Below, in pieces: positions 1 to 8,521 of a DNA stretch of 64,000 nt. The notes under the pieces are model-generated. The model saw only the letters and a program-made list of their open reading frames with translations. It was not told where the DNA came from and ran no database searches. Made by a program: the position numbers and the translations under genes. The stretch is from assembly GCF_025154055.1 (NCBI RefSeq), contig NZ_JAOALK010000056.1, positions 124,001 to 188,000 of the forward strand. The letters run 5' to 3'. Each line of letters begins with the position of its first letter. Position 1 is the first letter of the stretch. The DNA comes from Aquibacillus koreensis (GTDB lineage Bacteria > Bacillota > Bacilli > Bacillales > Amphibacillaceae).

Positions 1-860
1 TCTTTTAATCTAGCTTTTGAAACTTGTGTATAAATTTGTGTTGTTGAGATATCTGCATGTCCTAACATTTCCTGAACCGATCGCAAATCTGCTCCATTTT
101 CTAGCAAATGTGTAGCAAATGAATGTCGCAAAATATGGGGAGTAATCTCTTTGGTAATACCAGATTCACTTGCAATAGATTTTAATATCTTCCAAAACCC
201 TTGACGCGTTAAAGGGTTCCCGTAATGATTTACAAATAATTCATGTATAGTCTTTTCTTTAACTAACTGATCTCTACCCTGTGATAAGTATTCCTCTAAT
301 GATTCCTTAGCTAAGTCACCTAAAGGGACAATGCGTTCCTTGGAGCCTTTCCCTAAACAGCGTACGAATCCCATAGTTAAATGTAGATCACTTACTTTTA
401 AAGAAATTAATTCTGATACACGTAAGCCTGTAGCATAAAGTAATTCTAGCATGGCTTTATTTCGTAATGCTAATTTATCTTTTTCTGAAATCATTAATAA
501 TGCATCCACTTCTTGTGACGATAAAACTTTTGGTAATTTTCTTTGTTTTTTTGGTGTTTCAATATGTAAGCTAGGATCCTGTTGTAATTGATACTCTCGA
601 ACCAAAAACTGATGAAATAGTCTAATGGAAGATAGAGTTCTAGCTATGGTAGATGCGGACTTACCTTGATCAGATAAAAAACGTATATATTGCATAATAT
701 GATTTCTAATTACATTTTCCCATCTTTGAAGGTGTATTTGATCCTGTAAGAATTGTTTATAATGATTTAAATCACGTTTGTATGATTGCAATGTATTAAC
801 CGATAATCCTCTTTCTACAGTTAGGTAATGAAAGAAGTCATCTAAGCTATGGTCCATCAT
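1..860 (-). CDS. xerD: Site-specific tyrosine recombinase XerD (3' end outside window)
   Basis: XerD with XerC resolves chromosome dimers at dif during segregation. My reading of the minus strand from the ATG at 860 gives about 286 codons with no stop before the window edge; the family is close to 296-298 residues, so only the last few are missing. An N-terminal SAM-like DNA-binding half begins [12 protein letters not shown]. The catalytic half shows the Arg in ATGLRVSEL, the His-Arg pair in [10 protein letters not shown], the second His in LGHADIS and the nucleophilic Tyr in TTQIYTHV. GGGGAG lies 6 bases before the first ATG; the next codon (857) is also ATG. The start follows directly on the yqzK stop, so the two are probably cotranscribed. 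Placement beside fur and yqzK matches B. subtilis xerD (ripX) rather than xerC. Confidence 0.95.
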   Translation of the reverse strand, partial: MMDHSLDDFFHYLTVERGLSVNTLQSYKRDLNHYKQFLQDQIHLQRWENVIRNHIMQYIRFLSDQGKSASTIARTLSSIRLFHQFLVREYQLQQDPSLHIETPKKQRKLPKVLSSQEVDALLMISEKDKLALRNKAMLELLYATGLRVSELISLKVSDLHLTMGFVRCLGKGSKERIVPLGDLAKESLEEYLSQGRDQLVKEKTIHELFVNHYGNPLTRQGFWKILKSIASESGITKEITPHILRHSFATHLLENGADLRSVQEMLGHADISTTQIYTQVSKARLK

Positions 861-862
861 TA

Positions 863-1081
863 CTACTCCCCTAATCGAAAAAATATAGATAAACGATCAA
901 TTACTGATTGTCCACTATTGTTAAACACTTTAACAGCCTTGCCTTCTGGTGGGTCATAACGGTGAAACTCTTCGTATTCTGAATGCATAGCTCGCAAGCC
1001 GAAATAGAAAAGTAATGTACAAGCTGTAAATATAACGAAAATTTTTAACGTATCCTTTATCATGGAAAGGAATGGTTTCAT
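863..1081 (-). CDS. yqzK: YqzK family (DUF4227) small membrane protein
   Basis: This short protein has one predicted membrane helix near the N-terminus (about residues 8-27, [19 protein letters not shown]) followed by a polar tail ending in FFRLGE. The function is unknown; length, topology and position between fur and xerD match YqzK/DUF4227 of B. subtilis. An upstream in-frame ATG at 1090 lies only 2-3 bases from AAGGAG, too close for initiation, so I prefer the ATG at 1081, 11 bases from that motif. The stop lies 3 bases before xerD, implying one transcript. Confidence 0.8.
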   Translation of the reverse strand: MKPFLSMIKDTLKIFVIFTACTLLFYFGLRAMHSEYEEFHRYDPPEGKAVKVFNNSGQSVIDRLSIFFRLGE

Positions 1082-1220
1082 AATCAGCATATCTCCTTAA
1101 AAAATAGAATAATGAAGAGCGTTAACTATCATCTACTATTACAAAGATATGCCAAAAACCATCGTAATTATACGTCTAGAATTTTAAAATTTCTTTTGAA
1201 AAAAATAAAGTTTCATTTCT

Positions 1221-1254
1221 AAAAAACGAAAAAGCCTTTCTAAAAGAAAAGGCT
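1221..1254 (-). terminator. Rho-independent terminator of fur
   Basis: Arms AGCCTTT (1233-1239) and AAAGGCT (1248-1254) form a short hairpin. Read on the minus strand it is followed by a T-rich run. It lies just after the fur stop and separates fur from yqzK-xerD. Confidence 0.75.
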
Positions 1255-1264
1255 CAAGATCTAT

Positions 1265-1723
1265 TTAAATAGTAGCTTCCGTGGTACTTTCCTGGCATTT
1301 TCTACAAACACCATGAAACGTCAACCGGTGGTCTTTCACTTGGAATCCCCAATCATTCTCAACAATCTTTTCAACATCTTCAAGTAGATCATCTACAATT
1401 TCTTCAACCGATCCGCATTCCGTACAAACCAAATGGTGGTGAAAATGTGCTGCGCCTTCTTTTCGAAGATCATAACGCGATACACCATCGCCAAAATTAA
1501 TTTTGTCGACTATTTTCAATTCCGATAGCAATTCTAACGTTCGATAAACAGTTGCCAAACCAATTTCAGGAGCCTTCTCTTTAACGAGGAGGTAAACATC
1601 CTCAGCACTTAAGTGATCTTCTTCTCGCTCTAATAATACGCGAACCGTCGCTTCTCGTTGAGGAGTAAGCTTATAGCTTTGTGCATGTAGTAGCTTTTTT
1701 ATCCGCTCAATTCGATGTTCCAT
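1265..1723 (-). CDS. fur: Ferric uptake regulator Fur
   Basis: Iron-responsive repressor of uptake genes. The 152-residue product has the N-terminal winged helix (about 1-85, with TPQREATVRVLL and GLATVYRTLELL), the metal-binding hinge HFHHHLVC, and the structural zinc Cys pairs CTEC and CRKC. AGGGAGG lies about 7 bases before the ATG at 1723, so 18 extra upstream codons in frame are not used. Paralogues PerR and Zur look alike; the identification as Fur rests on synteny with yqzK, xerD and spoIIM as in B. subtilis. A consensus promoter and a Per-box-like sequence sit immediately upstream. Confidence 0.92.
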   Translation of the reverse strand: MEHRIERIKKLLHAQSYKLTPQREATVRVLLEREEDHLSAEDVYLLVKEKAPEIGLATVYRTLELLSELKIVDKINFGDGVSRYDLRKEGAAHFHHHLVCTECGSVEEIVDDLLEDVEKIVENDWGFQVKDHRLTFHGVCRKCQESTTEATI

Positions 1724-1748
1724 GTCTGAAACCTCCCTCATATGCTCA

Positions 1749-1777
1749 ATTATATGCAGACATGAAACGAGTGTCAA
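1749..1777 (-). promoter_or_regulatory. Consensus sigma-A promoter of fur
   Basis: The minus strand reads TTGACA (1777-1772), a 17-base spacer and TATAAT (1754-1749), a perfect match to the vegetative consensus. The -10 lies about 25 bases before the fur start codon. Confidence 0.9.
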
Positions 1778-1792
1778 TTACAATCATTACAA
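1778..1792 (-). promoter_or_regulatory. Per-box-like operator upstream of fur
   Basis: The minus strand reads TTGTAATGATTGTAA, which matches 12 of 14 fixed positions of the PerR consensus TTATAATNATTATAA. It touches the -35 element of the fur promoter. B. subtilis fur is known to be repressed by PerR, so the site fits known biology. A second sequence with 12 of 14 matches lies at 1818-1832 (TTATAATGACTATTA on the plus strand), though AT-rich DNA gives such matches easily. Confidence 0.6.
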
Positions 1793-1846
1793 ACTAAATA
1801 AAATAAATTTTATTAGATTATAATGACTATTATTTAATTTTAGTTA

Positions 1847-2485
1847 TTAAGTGTATATCCATTGAATTACTAGCTGCATCGTTTCATTTGATATAAACGT
1901 TTCTATTATAGAGGCAATACCTACAAGTACAATTAACAATATATAAAGGGAGATGTATCTTCCAAATGGTTGAAGAATTGGTTGCTGCATTCTTCTAGAA
2001 AATAGTTTTCTTAGCAAGCTTAATGAGAAAATCATTGCTAAGCTACCCGCGACTACATATACAGGTATGATTAATAAATTCTGAGGTGCTATAGACGCAG
2101 CTGCTAATAATAATCCCTGCCAACCCATTTGATTCACAAAAAACCCAACTGAAAATCCTACCACTACTCCCTTTAAGAACAACAGAATCCAAATAATCGG
2201 TAGACCAATGATCGACAATCCTAACACAAATAATAATAACAGATAGTTAAAGTGATAAAAAAACGTACTACTTACCATTTCTTTTTTATCTACAATCGGA
2301 CCTTCTAATAATTGTCCAAAAAATCGGTCAACGTAAAAAAATAAATCTAGTTTCTGTACAACATTCATACTATTTACGATTACCGCTCCAAATATTATAC
2401 CAATTAAAAATAATACGATCATAAAAAAATAAATAGGTGCATTATTTCTCAGATGGTCGGTAGTAAGTTGATTATTTTTATACAT
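1847..2485 (-). CDS. spoIIM: Stage II sporulation protein M
   Basis: Membrane component of the SpoIIDMP machine that remodels septal peptidoglycan and drives engulfment in the mother cell. The 212-residue protein has about five hydrophobic segments (roughly 19-40, 74-105, 107-130, 135-158, 180-203) and family features such as FFYHFNYLLLLFVLG and the Gly-rich FLKGVVVGFSVGF. Length equals B. subtilis SpoIIM (about 214). It lies between fur and the EndoQ-like gene as in relatives, with its own GGAGGATA ribosome site. A sigma-E promoter is expected; CATGCAAT near 2518 resembles a -10, but I found no clear -35. Confidence 0.95.
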   Translation of the reverse strand: MYKNNQLTTDHLRNNAPIYFFMIVLFLIGIIFGAVIVNSMNVVQKLDLFFYVDRFFGQLLEGPIVDKKEMVSSTFFYHFNYLLLLFVLGLSIIGLPIIWILLFLKGVVVGFSVGFFVNQMGWQGLLLAAASIAPQNLLIIPVYVVAGSLAMIFSLSLLRKLFSRRMQQPILQPFGRYISLYILLIVLVGIASIIETFISNETMQLVIQWIYT

Positions 2486-2573
2486 GAGTATCCTCCGTTC
2501 TTCTACTAAAACTATTGCATGTAGTAAAATCTATGAGGAACTCATTAAAAATAGACCATTAAATTAAAATCTA

Positions 2574-3752
2574 TCACCGCTTTTCAACTTTGCCGTACTT
2601 CCCTCCACCACCCGCGGTTACAGGAAGAATTCCCTCTCTTAATTGAATAATAGCTTCAGCAATAGACGGCTGTATAACTTTCCTTAAATCGGAATAACTT
2701 GCGTGGTGAATAACCTGCATCTCTGTTCCAAAATGATCTAGTAGTTTCTGTAATGCTTTTGGTCCTAACTTAGGAATATACTCGAGTGGCACTTGGTAAA
2801 TATAAGATGGTCTCATTCTCTTTTTATAATGTTGTTTTTGTCTTTGATTAATTTCTTTAATTCGATCAGCCACCCCTTTAATAACTTTAGATGATCCACA
2901 GCTGGCACAAGCCCCTACCTCATTTACAGGTTGAATACAATCTTTACAAACCGTTTGGTGATACTTCCCCAATAACGGGTTCATGCCGTAATTTACAACA
3001 ATTTCTCTATTGTCTATACCATGTAAAGCTAATTCAAGTTCCTTAAAAGAAGCAGCTTTCATCTTTATTTGCTGGTATTCTCTTGCTATTTTTGCTAACG
3101 AATGTGCATCAGAATTTGTTAGAAATGTGTACCGATGTAGCTCACCAATATCATCTGCCATACTTGTATCTGCACTTAATCCTAATTCAACTGCGTCTAT
3201 TAAATCAGGATCAAGAACCTCTGTTAACGACTGGTACACTCCCTTCCCATATAGGCTTTTAAAAGGAGTGAATACATGTGCTGGAATAAACAATCCTGCT
3301 AATTCCTTCACTTTATATTGTAGCTCTTTGGCAGTACCATAATACCGCTGCGAACTTAAATTAATGTTCGTCATTCTAGATGACAACCAATTAGAGAATT
3401 GTTTCATACTGGTCAAGTTAGGCAAGAAACAGAGAACATGAATCGGACCAAGACAGGACTGATCATAAACTTCAATTTCCACGCCTAAGATAAGCGTGAC
3501 CTGTTCAAACTGAATGCCTCCATCCTCTAATTCAAAAGCCTTCCCCTGATCAATTAACCCTTCCATTTCTCTTTGAACGGAAGGAACATGACAATCGATA
3601 ATTCCAACCATATCAATACCCTTATTTCTACTAGCTTCTATTAATATGTTCGTTAATGTTAATGTTCTCGAACCTGTGATTTTTACAGGTTTATTCTCTA
3701 TATCTCTACCAATATGAATATGTAAATCTGCATAAAATGTTTTTAATTGCAA
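2574..3752 (-). CDS. Endonuclease Q family protein (PHP domain, zinc finger, HhH)
   Basis: EndoQ enzymes cut DNA 5' of deaminated bases such as uracil and hypoxanthine. The 392-residue product has an N-terminal PHP metal-binding domain (YADLHIHIGRD near residue 8; IIDCHVP near 50; SDAH near 215), a four-Cys zinc finger (CKDC at about 271 and CASC at about 283) and a helix-hairpin-helix (KLGPKALQKLLDHFG, about 330-344). This layout is that of EndoQ, known from Thermococcales and from Bacillus pumilus; B. subtilis YqxK sits at the same locus. The start is TTG at 3752, one base after the nudF stop, indicating translational coupling. Activity on deaminated bases is inferred from family. Confidence 0.8.
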   Translation of the reverse strand: MQLKTFYADLHIHIGRDIENKPVKITGSRTLTLTNILIEASRNKGIDMVGIIDCHVPSVQREMEGLIDQGKAFELEDGGIQFEQVTLILGVEIEVYDQSCLGPIHVLCFLPNLTSMKQFSNWLSSRMTNINLSSQRYYGTAKELQYKVKELAGLFIPAHVFTPFKSLYGKGVYQSLTEVLDPDLIDAVELGLSADTSMADDIGELHRYTFLTNSDAHSLAKIAREYQQIKMKAASFKELELALHGIDNREIVVNYGMNPLLGKYHQTVCKDCIQPVNEVGACASCGSSKVIKGVADRIKEINQRQKQHYKKRMRPSYIYQVPLEYIPKLGPKALQKLLDHFGTEMQVIHHASYSDLRKVIQPSIAEAIIQLREGILPVTAGGGGKYGKVEKR

Positions 3753-3753
3753 A

Positions 3754-4299
3754 CTATCTCAGTCCTCGTAATCTTAGGTATTGTATCGCATAAGCCGTTT
3801 TTGCATCATGGATTTTTTGCTCATTAATCATCGTTTCGGCTTCTTCTATTGTAACTTCCATAAGTTCAACAAATTCATCTTCGTCCAAATCTTTTTCTTC
3901 TACTAACGGTATTAAATTATCTGTAAAATAAAGATATAAAATCTCATCAGCAAAACCTGGCGAAGTGTAGAAGGAAGTAACAAATGCTAAATTATTAGTT
4001 GTATAACCAGTTTCCTCTTCTAACTCTCTTATTGCCGTTATCTCCGGTTTTTCTCCAGGCTCTAGTTTTCCTGCAGGAATCTCAACAAGGCTTTTTTCCA
4101 ATGGTTTACGATATTGCTCAACCATCACAACTTTATTTTCACTTGTTAAAGCAATTACTGCTACTGCACCAGGGTGTTTAACAATTTCTCTTTTCGACGT
4201 TTTACCATCTGGTAACGTAACATCATCTACTTGCAGCTTAATAATTTTTCCGTCAAATATCTCTGTAGTCTTTGTCGTTTTTTCTTCAAATTTATCCAT
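3754..4299 (-). CDS. nudF: ADP-ribose pyrophosphatase (Nudix hydrolase)
   Basis: Hydrolyses ADP-ribose to AMP and ribose 5-phosphate, a housekeeping step in NAD turnover. A full Nudix box GX5EX7REUXEEXGU starts at about residue 78 (GKLEPGEKPEITAIRELEEE, then TGY), and PGFADEILYLYF after it is typical of NudF. Product is 181 residues. GGGAGA precedes the ATG at 4299 by about 8 bases; the TTG immediately upstream is in frame but less likely. The gene is followed at once by the EndoQ-like gene and preceded divergently by an aldo/keto reductase, the B. subtilis yqkF-nudF order. Confidence 0.92.
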   Translation of the reverse strand: MDKFEEKTTKTTEIFDGKIIKLQVDDVTLPDGKTSKREIVKHPGAVAVIALTSENKVVMVEQYRKPLEKSLVEIPAGKLEPGEKPEITAIRELEEETGYTTNNLAFVTSFYTSPGFADEILYLYFTDNLIPLVEEKDLDEDEFVELMEVTIEEAETMINEQKIHDAKTAYAIQYLRLRGLR

Positions 4300-4425
4300 C
4301 AACGAAACTCTCCCTTATTAAAATCATATTAAGCATATATTAACATAATTTAGCATTCACATTAGTTGTGTTTAGCATTCAATATTTCTACAATAAGAAT
4401 AGAACGTATAGAAAGGACGGATTAT

Positions 4426-5346
4426 ATGAAAAAGAATAGATTAGGATATTCGGATTTATATGTTTCTGAGGTAGCACTAGGTTGTATGTCATTAGGAACC
4501 GACGAACAAAAAGCGAAAAAAATTATAGATCAAGCACTAGATGCTGGTATCAATTATTTAGATACGGCAGACCTCTACGATCAAGGGGTTAATGAATCGA
4601 TTGTAGGAGGCGCATTGAAAGGAAGACGGGATAAGGTGGTACTTGCTACAAAAGTTGGTAACCATTTAAAAGATGATGGTAGCTGGTTCTGGGATCCATC
4701 AAAGTCATATATCAAAAATCAGGTAAAAGAAAGTTTAAGACGGTTGAACACGGATTATATCGATCTTTACCAGCTACATGGTGGAACAATAAAGGACCCA
4801 ATTGATGAAACAATCGAGGCCTTCGAAGAACTAAAACAGGATGGTATTATAAGGTACTATGGGATTTCTTCCATAAGGCCAAATGTAATCAGAGAATATA
4901 TCTATCGCTCATCTATTGTTAGTGTAATGATGCAATATAGCTTGTTAGACAGGAGACCCGAAGAAGAAATATTGGATCTACTTGCAGAGAATCAAATTAG
5001 CGTTGTTGCCAGAGGTCCAGTTGCAAAAGGGATGTTAAGTAAGCAAGCAATTAATAAAGTAGAAGAAAAAGGTAAGGATGGTTATTTAGATTATACTTAT
5101 AGCGAATTAAAGCATATTGCTGAAGGCCTTTCAAATAAAGCAAAGGACAAGAACCAATCGATAAACTCTCTAGCATTACAATATATCCTTCACCATGAGG
5201 CAGTTTCAAGCGCTGTAGTTGGGGCAAGTTCTGTTACGCAACTCCAAGAAAATATGCAGGCGATGAACGAAAAGGAATTGTCTGCAGATGACTATGGGGA
5301 ATTACAAGCTTTAACAAAAGCTAATCAGTATGACAAACACCGATAA
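4426..5346 (+). CDS. yqkF: Aldo/keto reductase, YqkF type
   Basis: NADPH-dependent oxidoreductase on a TIM barrel; the physiological carbonyl substrate is not known. The catalytic tetrad is visible: Asp and Tyr in YLDTADLYDQG, Lys in VVLATKVGN and His in DLYQLHGG. C-terminal VVGASSVTQLQEN is the usual nucleotide-binding loop. AAGGACGG lies about 7 bases before ATG 4426, so the 20 upstream in-frame codons are excluded, giving 306 residues. It stands alone on the plus strand, divergent from nudF, and ends in a strong terminator. Confidence 0.9.
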   Translation: MKKNRLGYSDLYVSEVALGCMSLGTDEQKAKKIIDQALDAGINYLDTADLYDQGVNESIVGGALKGRRDKVVLATKVGNHLKDDGSWFWDPSKSYIKNQVKESLRRLNTDYIDLYQLHGGTIKDPIDETIEAFEELKQDGIIRYYGISSIRPNVIREYIYRSSIVSVMMQYSLLDRRPEEEILDLLAENQISVVARGPVAKGMLSKQAINKVEEKGKDGYLDYTYSELKHIAEGLSNKAKDKNQSINSLALQYILHHEAVSSAVVGASSVTQLQENMQAMNEKELSADDYGELQALTKANQYDKHR

Positions 5347-5353
5347 GAAACAA

Positions 5354-5376
5354 AAAAGCGGCTAAAGCCGCTTTTT
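5354..5376 (+). terminator. Terminator of aldo/keto reductase gene
   Basis: GCGGC and GCCGC arms flank a TAAA loop with an A-run before and a T-run after, eight bases after the stop. It could act on both strands. Confidence 0.9.
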
Positions 5377-5410
5377 ATTATCCCTATCATTTCATTCGCA
5401 ATTGATCCAT

Positions 5411-5632
5411 ACTGTGCAGTAACTATCCTACCCGCTCCACAAGTGCAATCGGCTCCCTTTCCGAGGAGGAATCACGAAAAATCCCAAGCCCCGGCTTTTT
5501 CTAAGTTCAGATTCCTCTTGCAGGCACGGCTTCAGCTAACTCAGAAGAAGTACACTTCTGAGTGGATCTTCAGCCCGTGCTGTTCCTGCAGGAGTGTCAC
5601 CAATTGCACTTGTTACGCTAGTAACTGCGTCT
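5411..5632 (-). repeat. Intergenic hairpin repeat, copy 1 (inverted, interrupted)
   Basis: Read on the minus strand this block carries the same core as copy 2 (ACTCCTGCaGGAACAGC, GAAGATCCACTCAG, TGAGTTAGCTGAaGCCGTGCC). It then has about 60 unrelated bases and ends in AGGATAGTTACTGC, like copies 3 and 4. It is GC-rich against its surroundings and noncoding. Copies 1 and 2 face each other across about 145 bases of AT-rich sequence in which I see no gene. Confidence 0.8.
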
Positions 5633-5778
5633 TAATCAATGCAATATAAAAACTTGATGTAAAAATACCTATTAATAAAATATAAATTCTGACCATAAAT
5701 CTAGCGGAGATTTGTACACTTACACAACAGTTTGCTAAACGACATCGTTAATTAATTATTAAATAGGAAGCCTAAATT

Positions 5779-5961
5779 AGCGTAGGCAGAATGCGGAGAC
5801 TCCTGCGGGAACAGCGCAAGCCGAAGATCCACTCAGGAGCGCACTTTGCGACTGAGTTAGCTGAGGCCGTGCCCGCGGAAAGCGACGCATTCTGACGAAG
5901 CGGCATATTGGCACTCATCCCAAAAAGACTGTAAGGAAGTTGCTGCGTAGTATATAGATAC
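5779..5961 (+). repeat. Intergenic hairpin repeat, copy 2
   Basis: A GC-rich unit with nested inverted repeats: outer arms CAGAATGCG (5787-5795) and CGCATTCTG (5886-5894), an inner CCTGCGGG/CCCGCGG pair, and a central CACTCAG/CTGAGT pair. The tail reads GGAAGTTGCTGCGTAGT. Similar units occur dispersed in Bacillaceae genomes. It forms the DNA between yqkE and copy 1; open frames crossing it are not genes. Confidence 0.85.
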
Positions 5962-5982
5962 AGTGTACTAAAAGAAACACTT

Positions 5983-6216
5983 TTACTTATACTTTTTCCA
6001 ATCCAACTCACTCTCAGCAAGCAATTCTTCAAAGCTTTTATTGGCTTCCTTTTGCTTCCGTTCTTCTATTTTTTGTTTTCGTTCTCTTTCCTGATCTTCT
6101 TCGATTTGCTTCTTTAATTTTTCTTTTTTCTCCGTTAACTGTGATACTAAATTTAAGTCTAACCTGTCTCTTAATGCATTACTATTTTCGTCTTTGACTT
6201 TCTTCCGTTTACTCAT
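5983..6216 (-). CDS. yqkE: YqkE family (DUF3886) protein
   Basis: A 77-residue, highly charged protein that is almost entirely a predicted single helix or coiled coil (Lys/Glu-rich about residues 25-60), ending FEELLAESELDWKKYK. No function is known. It matches YqkE/DUF3886 in length, composition and place. Its ATG overlaps the yqkB stop in an ATGA arrangement, so it is translated from the same message. Confidence 0.8.
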   Translation of the reverse strand: MSKRKKVKDENSNALRDRLDLNLVSQLTEKKEKLKKQIEEDQERERKQKIEERKQKEANKSFEELLAESELDWKKYK

Positions 6217-6545
6217 ACTTCAACACCCTTTATTAAATCTTGAACAGGAATAATTGGGTTTAAGATACCTTCCGGGCTAGTTAATCGAAAAGTATTACCT
6301 ACATAATCTAATGTTATGTTTTCTGCAAAAAAAACCGCTTGTTGTTTATGAACGATAACATGAAATTCTTGGTTCTCAACAGATTCAAACGCTTCACCTG
6401 TTGTTTCTGTTAATCTTATAGTTGGCAGTCCGTTTACACCACATCCACAATCATCTGTGTCATAATACAACCAAATATATTTATCTTTTACATCACTTAT
6501 TTCACGAACCTTCTCAAGTGCTTTATTTGTAATTGTTAATTTCAT
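6213..6545 (-). CDS. yqkB: YqkB, HesB/IscA-like fold protein
   Basis: Small protein of the HesB-like family (A-type iron-sulfur carrier fold), 110 residues from the ATG at 6545. The visible cysteines are only DCGCG near residue 33; the paired C-terminal CxC of classical IscA proteins is absent, so cluster transfer is doubtful and the role is unknown. TTGGAGGGG about 9 bases upstream supports ATG 6545 over the longer frame starting at 6572. It overlaps yqkE by four bases. Confidence 0.8.
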   Translation of the reverse strand: MKLTITNKALEKVREISDVKDKYIWLYYDTDDCGCGVNGLPTIRLTETTGEAFESVENQEFHVIVHKQQAVFFAENITLDYVGNTFRLTSPEGILNPIIPVQDLIKGVEV

Positions 6546-6637
6546 AAAAGCTTTCCCCTCCAATATCTCCATTATAAATAGATAATGTTCTAGATTCCAT
6601 AGACGTGCTTATCATCTGCTTATATCCATGCTACTAT

Positions 6638-7438
6638 TTACTTCCGATTAAACTGGTTCTTTAATAATCGCTCCATTAGACTTGGAAATAACTGATACAT
6701 TTTACTTCCTGCACTCATCCAGCGAGGCATGTTAATTTCCCTTTTATTTGTAAATAGAATACCAACTACTTTTTTAGCGACGGTCTCTGGATCTAACATA
6801 AAACGATCAACTGAATGTTGATAGGTACCTGAAGGATCTGCTAATTCAAAGAAATTGGTACGAACCGGCCCTAAATTTACAGAAGTAACAAAAATCCCCT
6901 TCTCTTCAACTTCTAGGCGTAGTGCATTTGTAAAACCAATTACTGCATGCTTCGTTGCACTATAGACAGCAGATTTAGGTGTCGCTATCTTACCTGCTTG
7001 TGATCCTATATTAATAATATGGCCCTGCTTACGTTCTATAAAATGTGGTAACAACTGGTGCACAGCCCGAATTAATGCAAGGATATTTAATTGAACCATA
7101 GATTCAATCTTATTCCAGTCTGATTTTTCTATATAATCAAATATTCCAAAACCCGCATTATTGATTATGGCATCAATTTGCTGCACGTCTTCTACTATCT
7201 TATGTAAACAGTTATTCCAAGCTTGTAGATCTAATAAATCTACAACATAAAATCGACAGTCCACATCATATGTATCTACTAGTTGTTCTTGTAATTTTTT
7301 TAAGCGCGCTTCTGTTCTTGCTACGAGTATAGGATTTCCACCTTGCTTAGCAACTTGAATCGCCATCATATGACCAATTCCTGATGACGCACCTGTAATA
7401 ATAATATTTTTTGATTGAATGTTCGACAATTTCCTCAT
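6638..7438 (-). CDS. yqjQ: Short-chain dehydrogenase/reductase, YqjQ-like
   Basis: NAD(P)-dependent Rossmann-fold oxidoreductase of 266 residues. Seen: cofactor motif TGASSGIG (about 15-22), NNAG (about 92-95), catalytic Ser in INIGSQAG and YSATK with Tyr and Lys (about 159-163). The C-terminal stretch FMLDPETVAKKVV is shared by the DltE/YqjQ subgroup. Substrate unknown. It is transcribed divergently from the GDPD gene; about 290 bases separate their starts and must hold both promoters. Confidence 0.85.
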   Translation of the reverse strand: MRKLSNIQSKNIIITGASSGIGHMMAIQVAKQGGNPILVARTEARLKKLQEQLVDTYDVDCRFYVVDLLDLQAWNNCLHKIVEDVQQIDAIINNAGFGIFDYIEKSDWNKIESMVQLNILALIRAVHQLLPHFIERKQGHIINIGSQAGKIATPKSAVYSATKHAVIGFTNALRLEVEEKGIFVTSVNLGPVRTNFFELADPSGTYQHSVDRFMLDPETVAKKVVGILFTNKREINMPRWMSAGSKMYQLFPSLMERLLKNQFNRK

Positions 7439-7731
7439 CCTTGTTTGTCAGAATTTCTTATTTACATATTACTATACCCTTTGAGAATAACCCATTAATA
7501 TTCTATCCTGAATCAGCTAACTATCCTATGTAGTCAATAGGTTTTCAAAGGAAACGAACGAACATAACAACGATATAAATGAGATTCATTGTTTAACAGA
7601 GCATGCATAAGATGTTGCACGCTACATTACCAGATAAATTATATTCTACAAGATATGACTTTACTTTCAAATTGACATTTTTTATAAAATGTACCACAAT
7701 CATTAAGAATAAGCTTAACGAGGTGAGACTT

Positions 7732-8484
7732 TTGGAAACAATTGTATATGCTCATAGAGGAGCTAGTAAACTAGCGCCTGAGAATACATTGCCTGCGTTT
7801 GAACTTGCATATCACATGGGGGCAGACGGTATCGAAACAGATGTTCAATTGACTAAAGATCAGGTACCTGTACTGATCCACGATGAAAATGTAAGACGGA
7901 CAACAAACGGAATTGGATTTGTTCAAGACTATACATTTAAAGAATTACAAAAGTTAGACGCTGGTTCTTGGTTATCTGACCGCTATGCTCAGACTCGTGT
8001 ACCTTCACTTGAGTCATTTTTAGAATGGGTAAAAGATAAACCTCTTAAAATAAATATTGAATTAAAAAACAATGTTATAGATTACAAGGATATGGAAAAA
8101 ATTGTCTATGATTTACTTGCATCTTATAATGTATTAGATCGGACTGTCATCTCAAGTTTTAATTCAAAAAGTATAAAAAAGGTGGAAAAGATAGATCCTA
8201 CTATATCGAAAGCATACCTAACATCACAAAAAATTAAAGATTTAATTCCCTTCGCAAAAGCTAAAGGAGCAACTGGTTTACATATTAGAAACCGTATCTT
8301 AAGTAAACCTTTAGTAGAAAAAGCGCATAAGGAAGATTTATATGTTGCTGTTTATACTGTAAACCGACCTTCTTTAATCATGCGATGTTACAAACTTGGT
8401 GTAGATGCCATATTTACTGATGTTCCGCACGTTGCCAAAAAAACGTTGGAGCAGTATAAAAAAAAACAAGTAAAAGATAAATAG
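7732..8484 (+). CDS. Glycerophosphodiester phosphodiesterase (cytoplasmic UgpQ type)
   Basis: Cleaves glycerophosphodiesters from phospholipid turnover to glycerol 3-phosphate and an alcohol. The GDPD signature is complete: [30 protein letters not shown] and the Glu of [27 protein letters not shown] closes the barrel. There is no signal peptide, so it is probably intracellular. I place the start at TTG 7732, seven bases after GAGGTGAGAC, giving 250 residues; the frame is open 129 bases further upstream without a ribosome site. It is 37 bases ahead of rnz, likely one transcript. Confidence 0.9.
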   Translation: METIVYAHRGASKLAPENTLPAFELAYHMGADGIETDVQLTKDQVPVLIHDENVRRTTNGIGFVQDYTFKELQKLDAGSWLSDRYAQTRVPSLESFLEWVKDKPLKINIELKNNVIDYKDMEKIVYDLLASYNVLDRTVISSFNSKSIKKVEKIDPTISKAYLTSQKIKDLIPFAKAKGATGLHIRNRILSKPLVEKAHKEDLYVAVYTVNRPSLIMRCYKLGVDAIFTDVPHVAKKTLEQYKKKQVKDK

Positions 8485-8521
8485 TTATGAAGCTGGTTTC
8501 CAACACGCTAGGAGGATTAGC

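Noticed and set aside
5443-6032. Open frames 5443-5649 (plus) and 5772-6032 (minus)
   Set aside because: Both are made of the hairpin repeats, one overlapping the end of yqkE; no ribosome sites.
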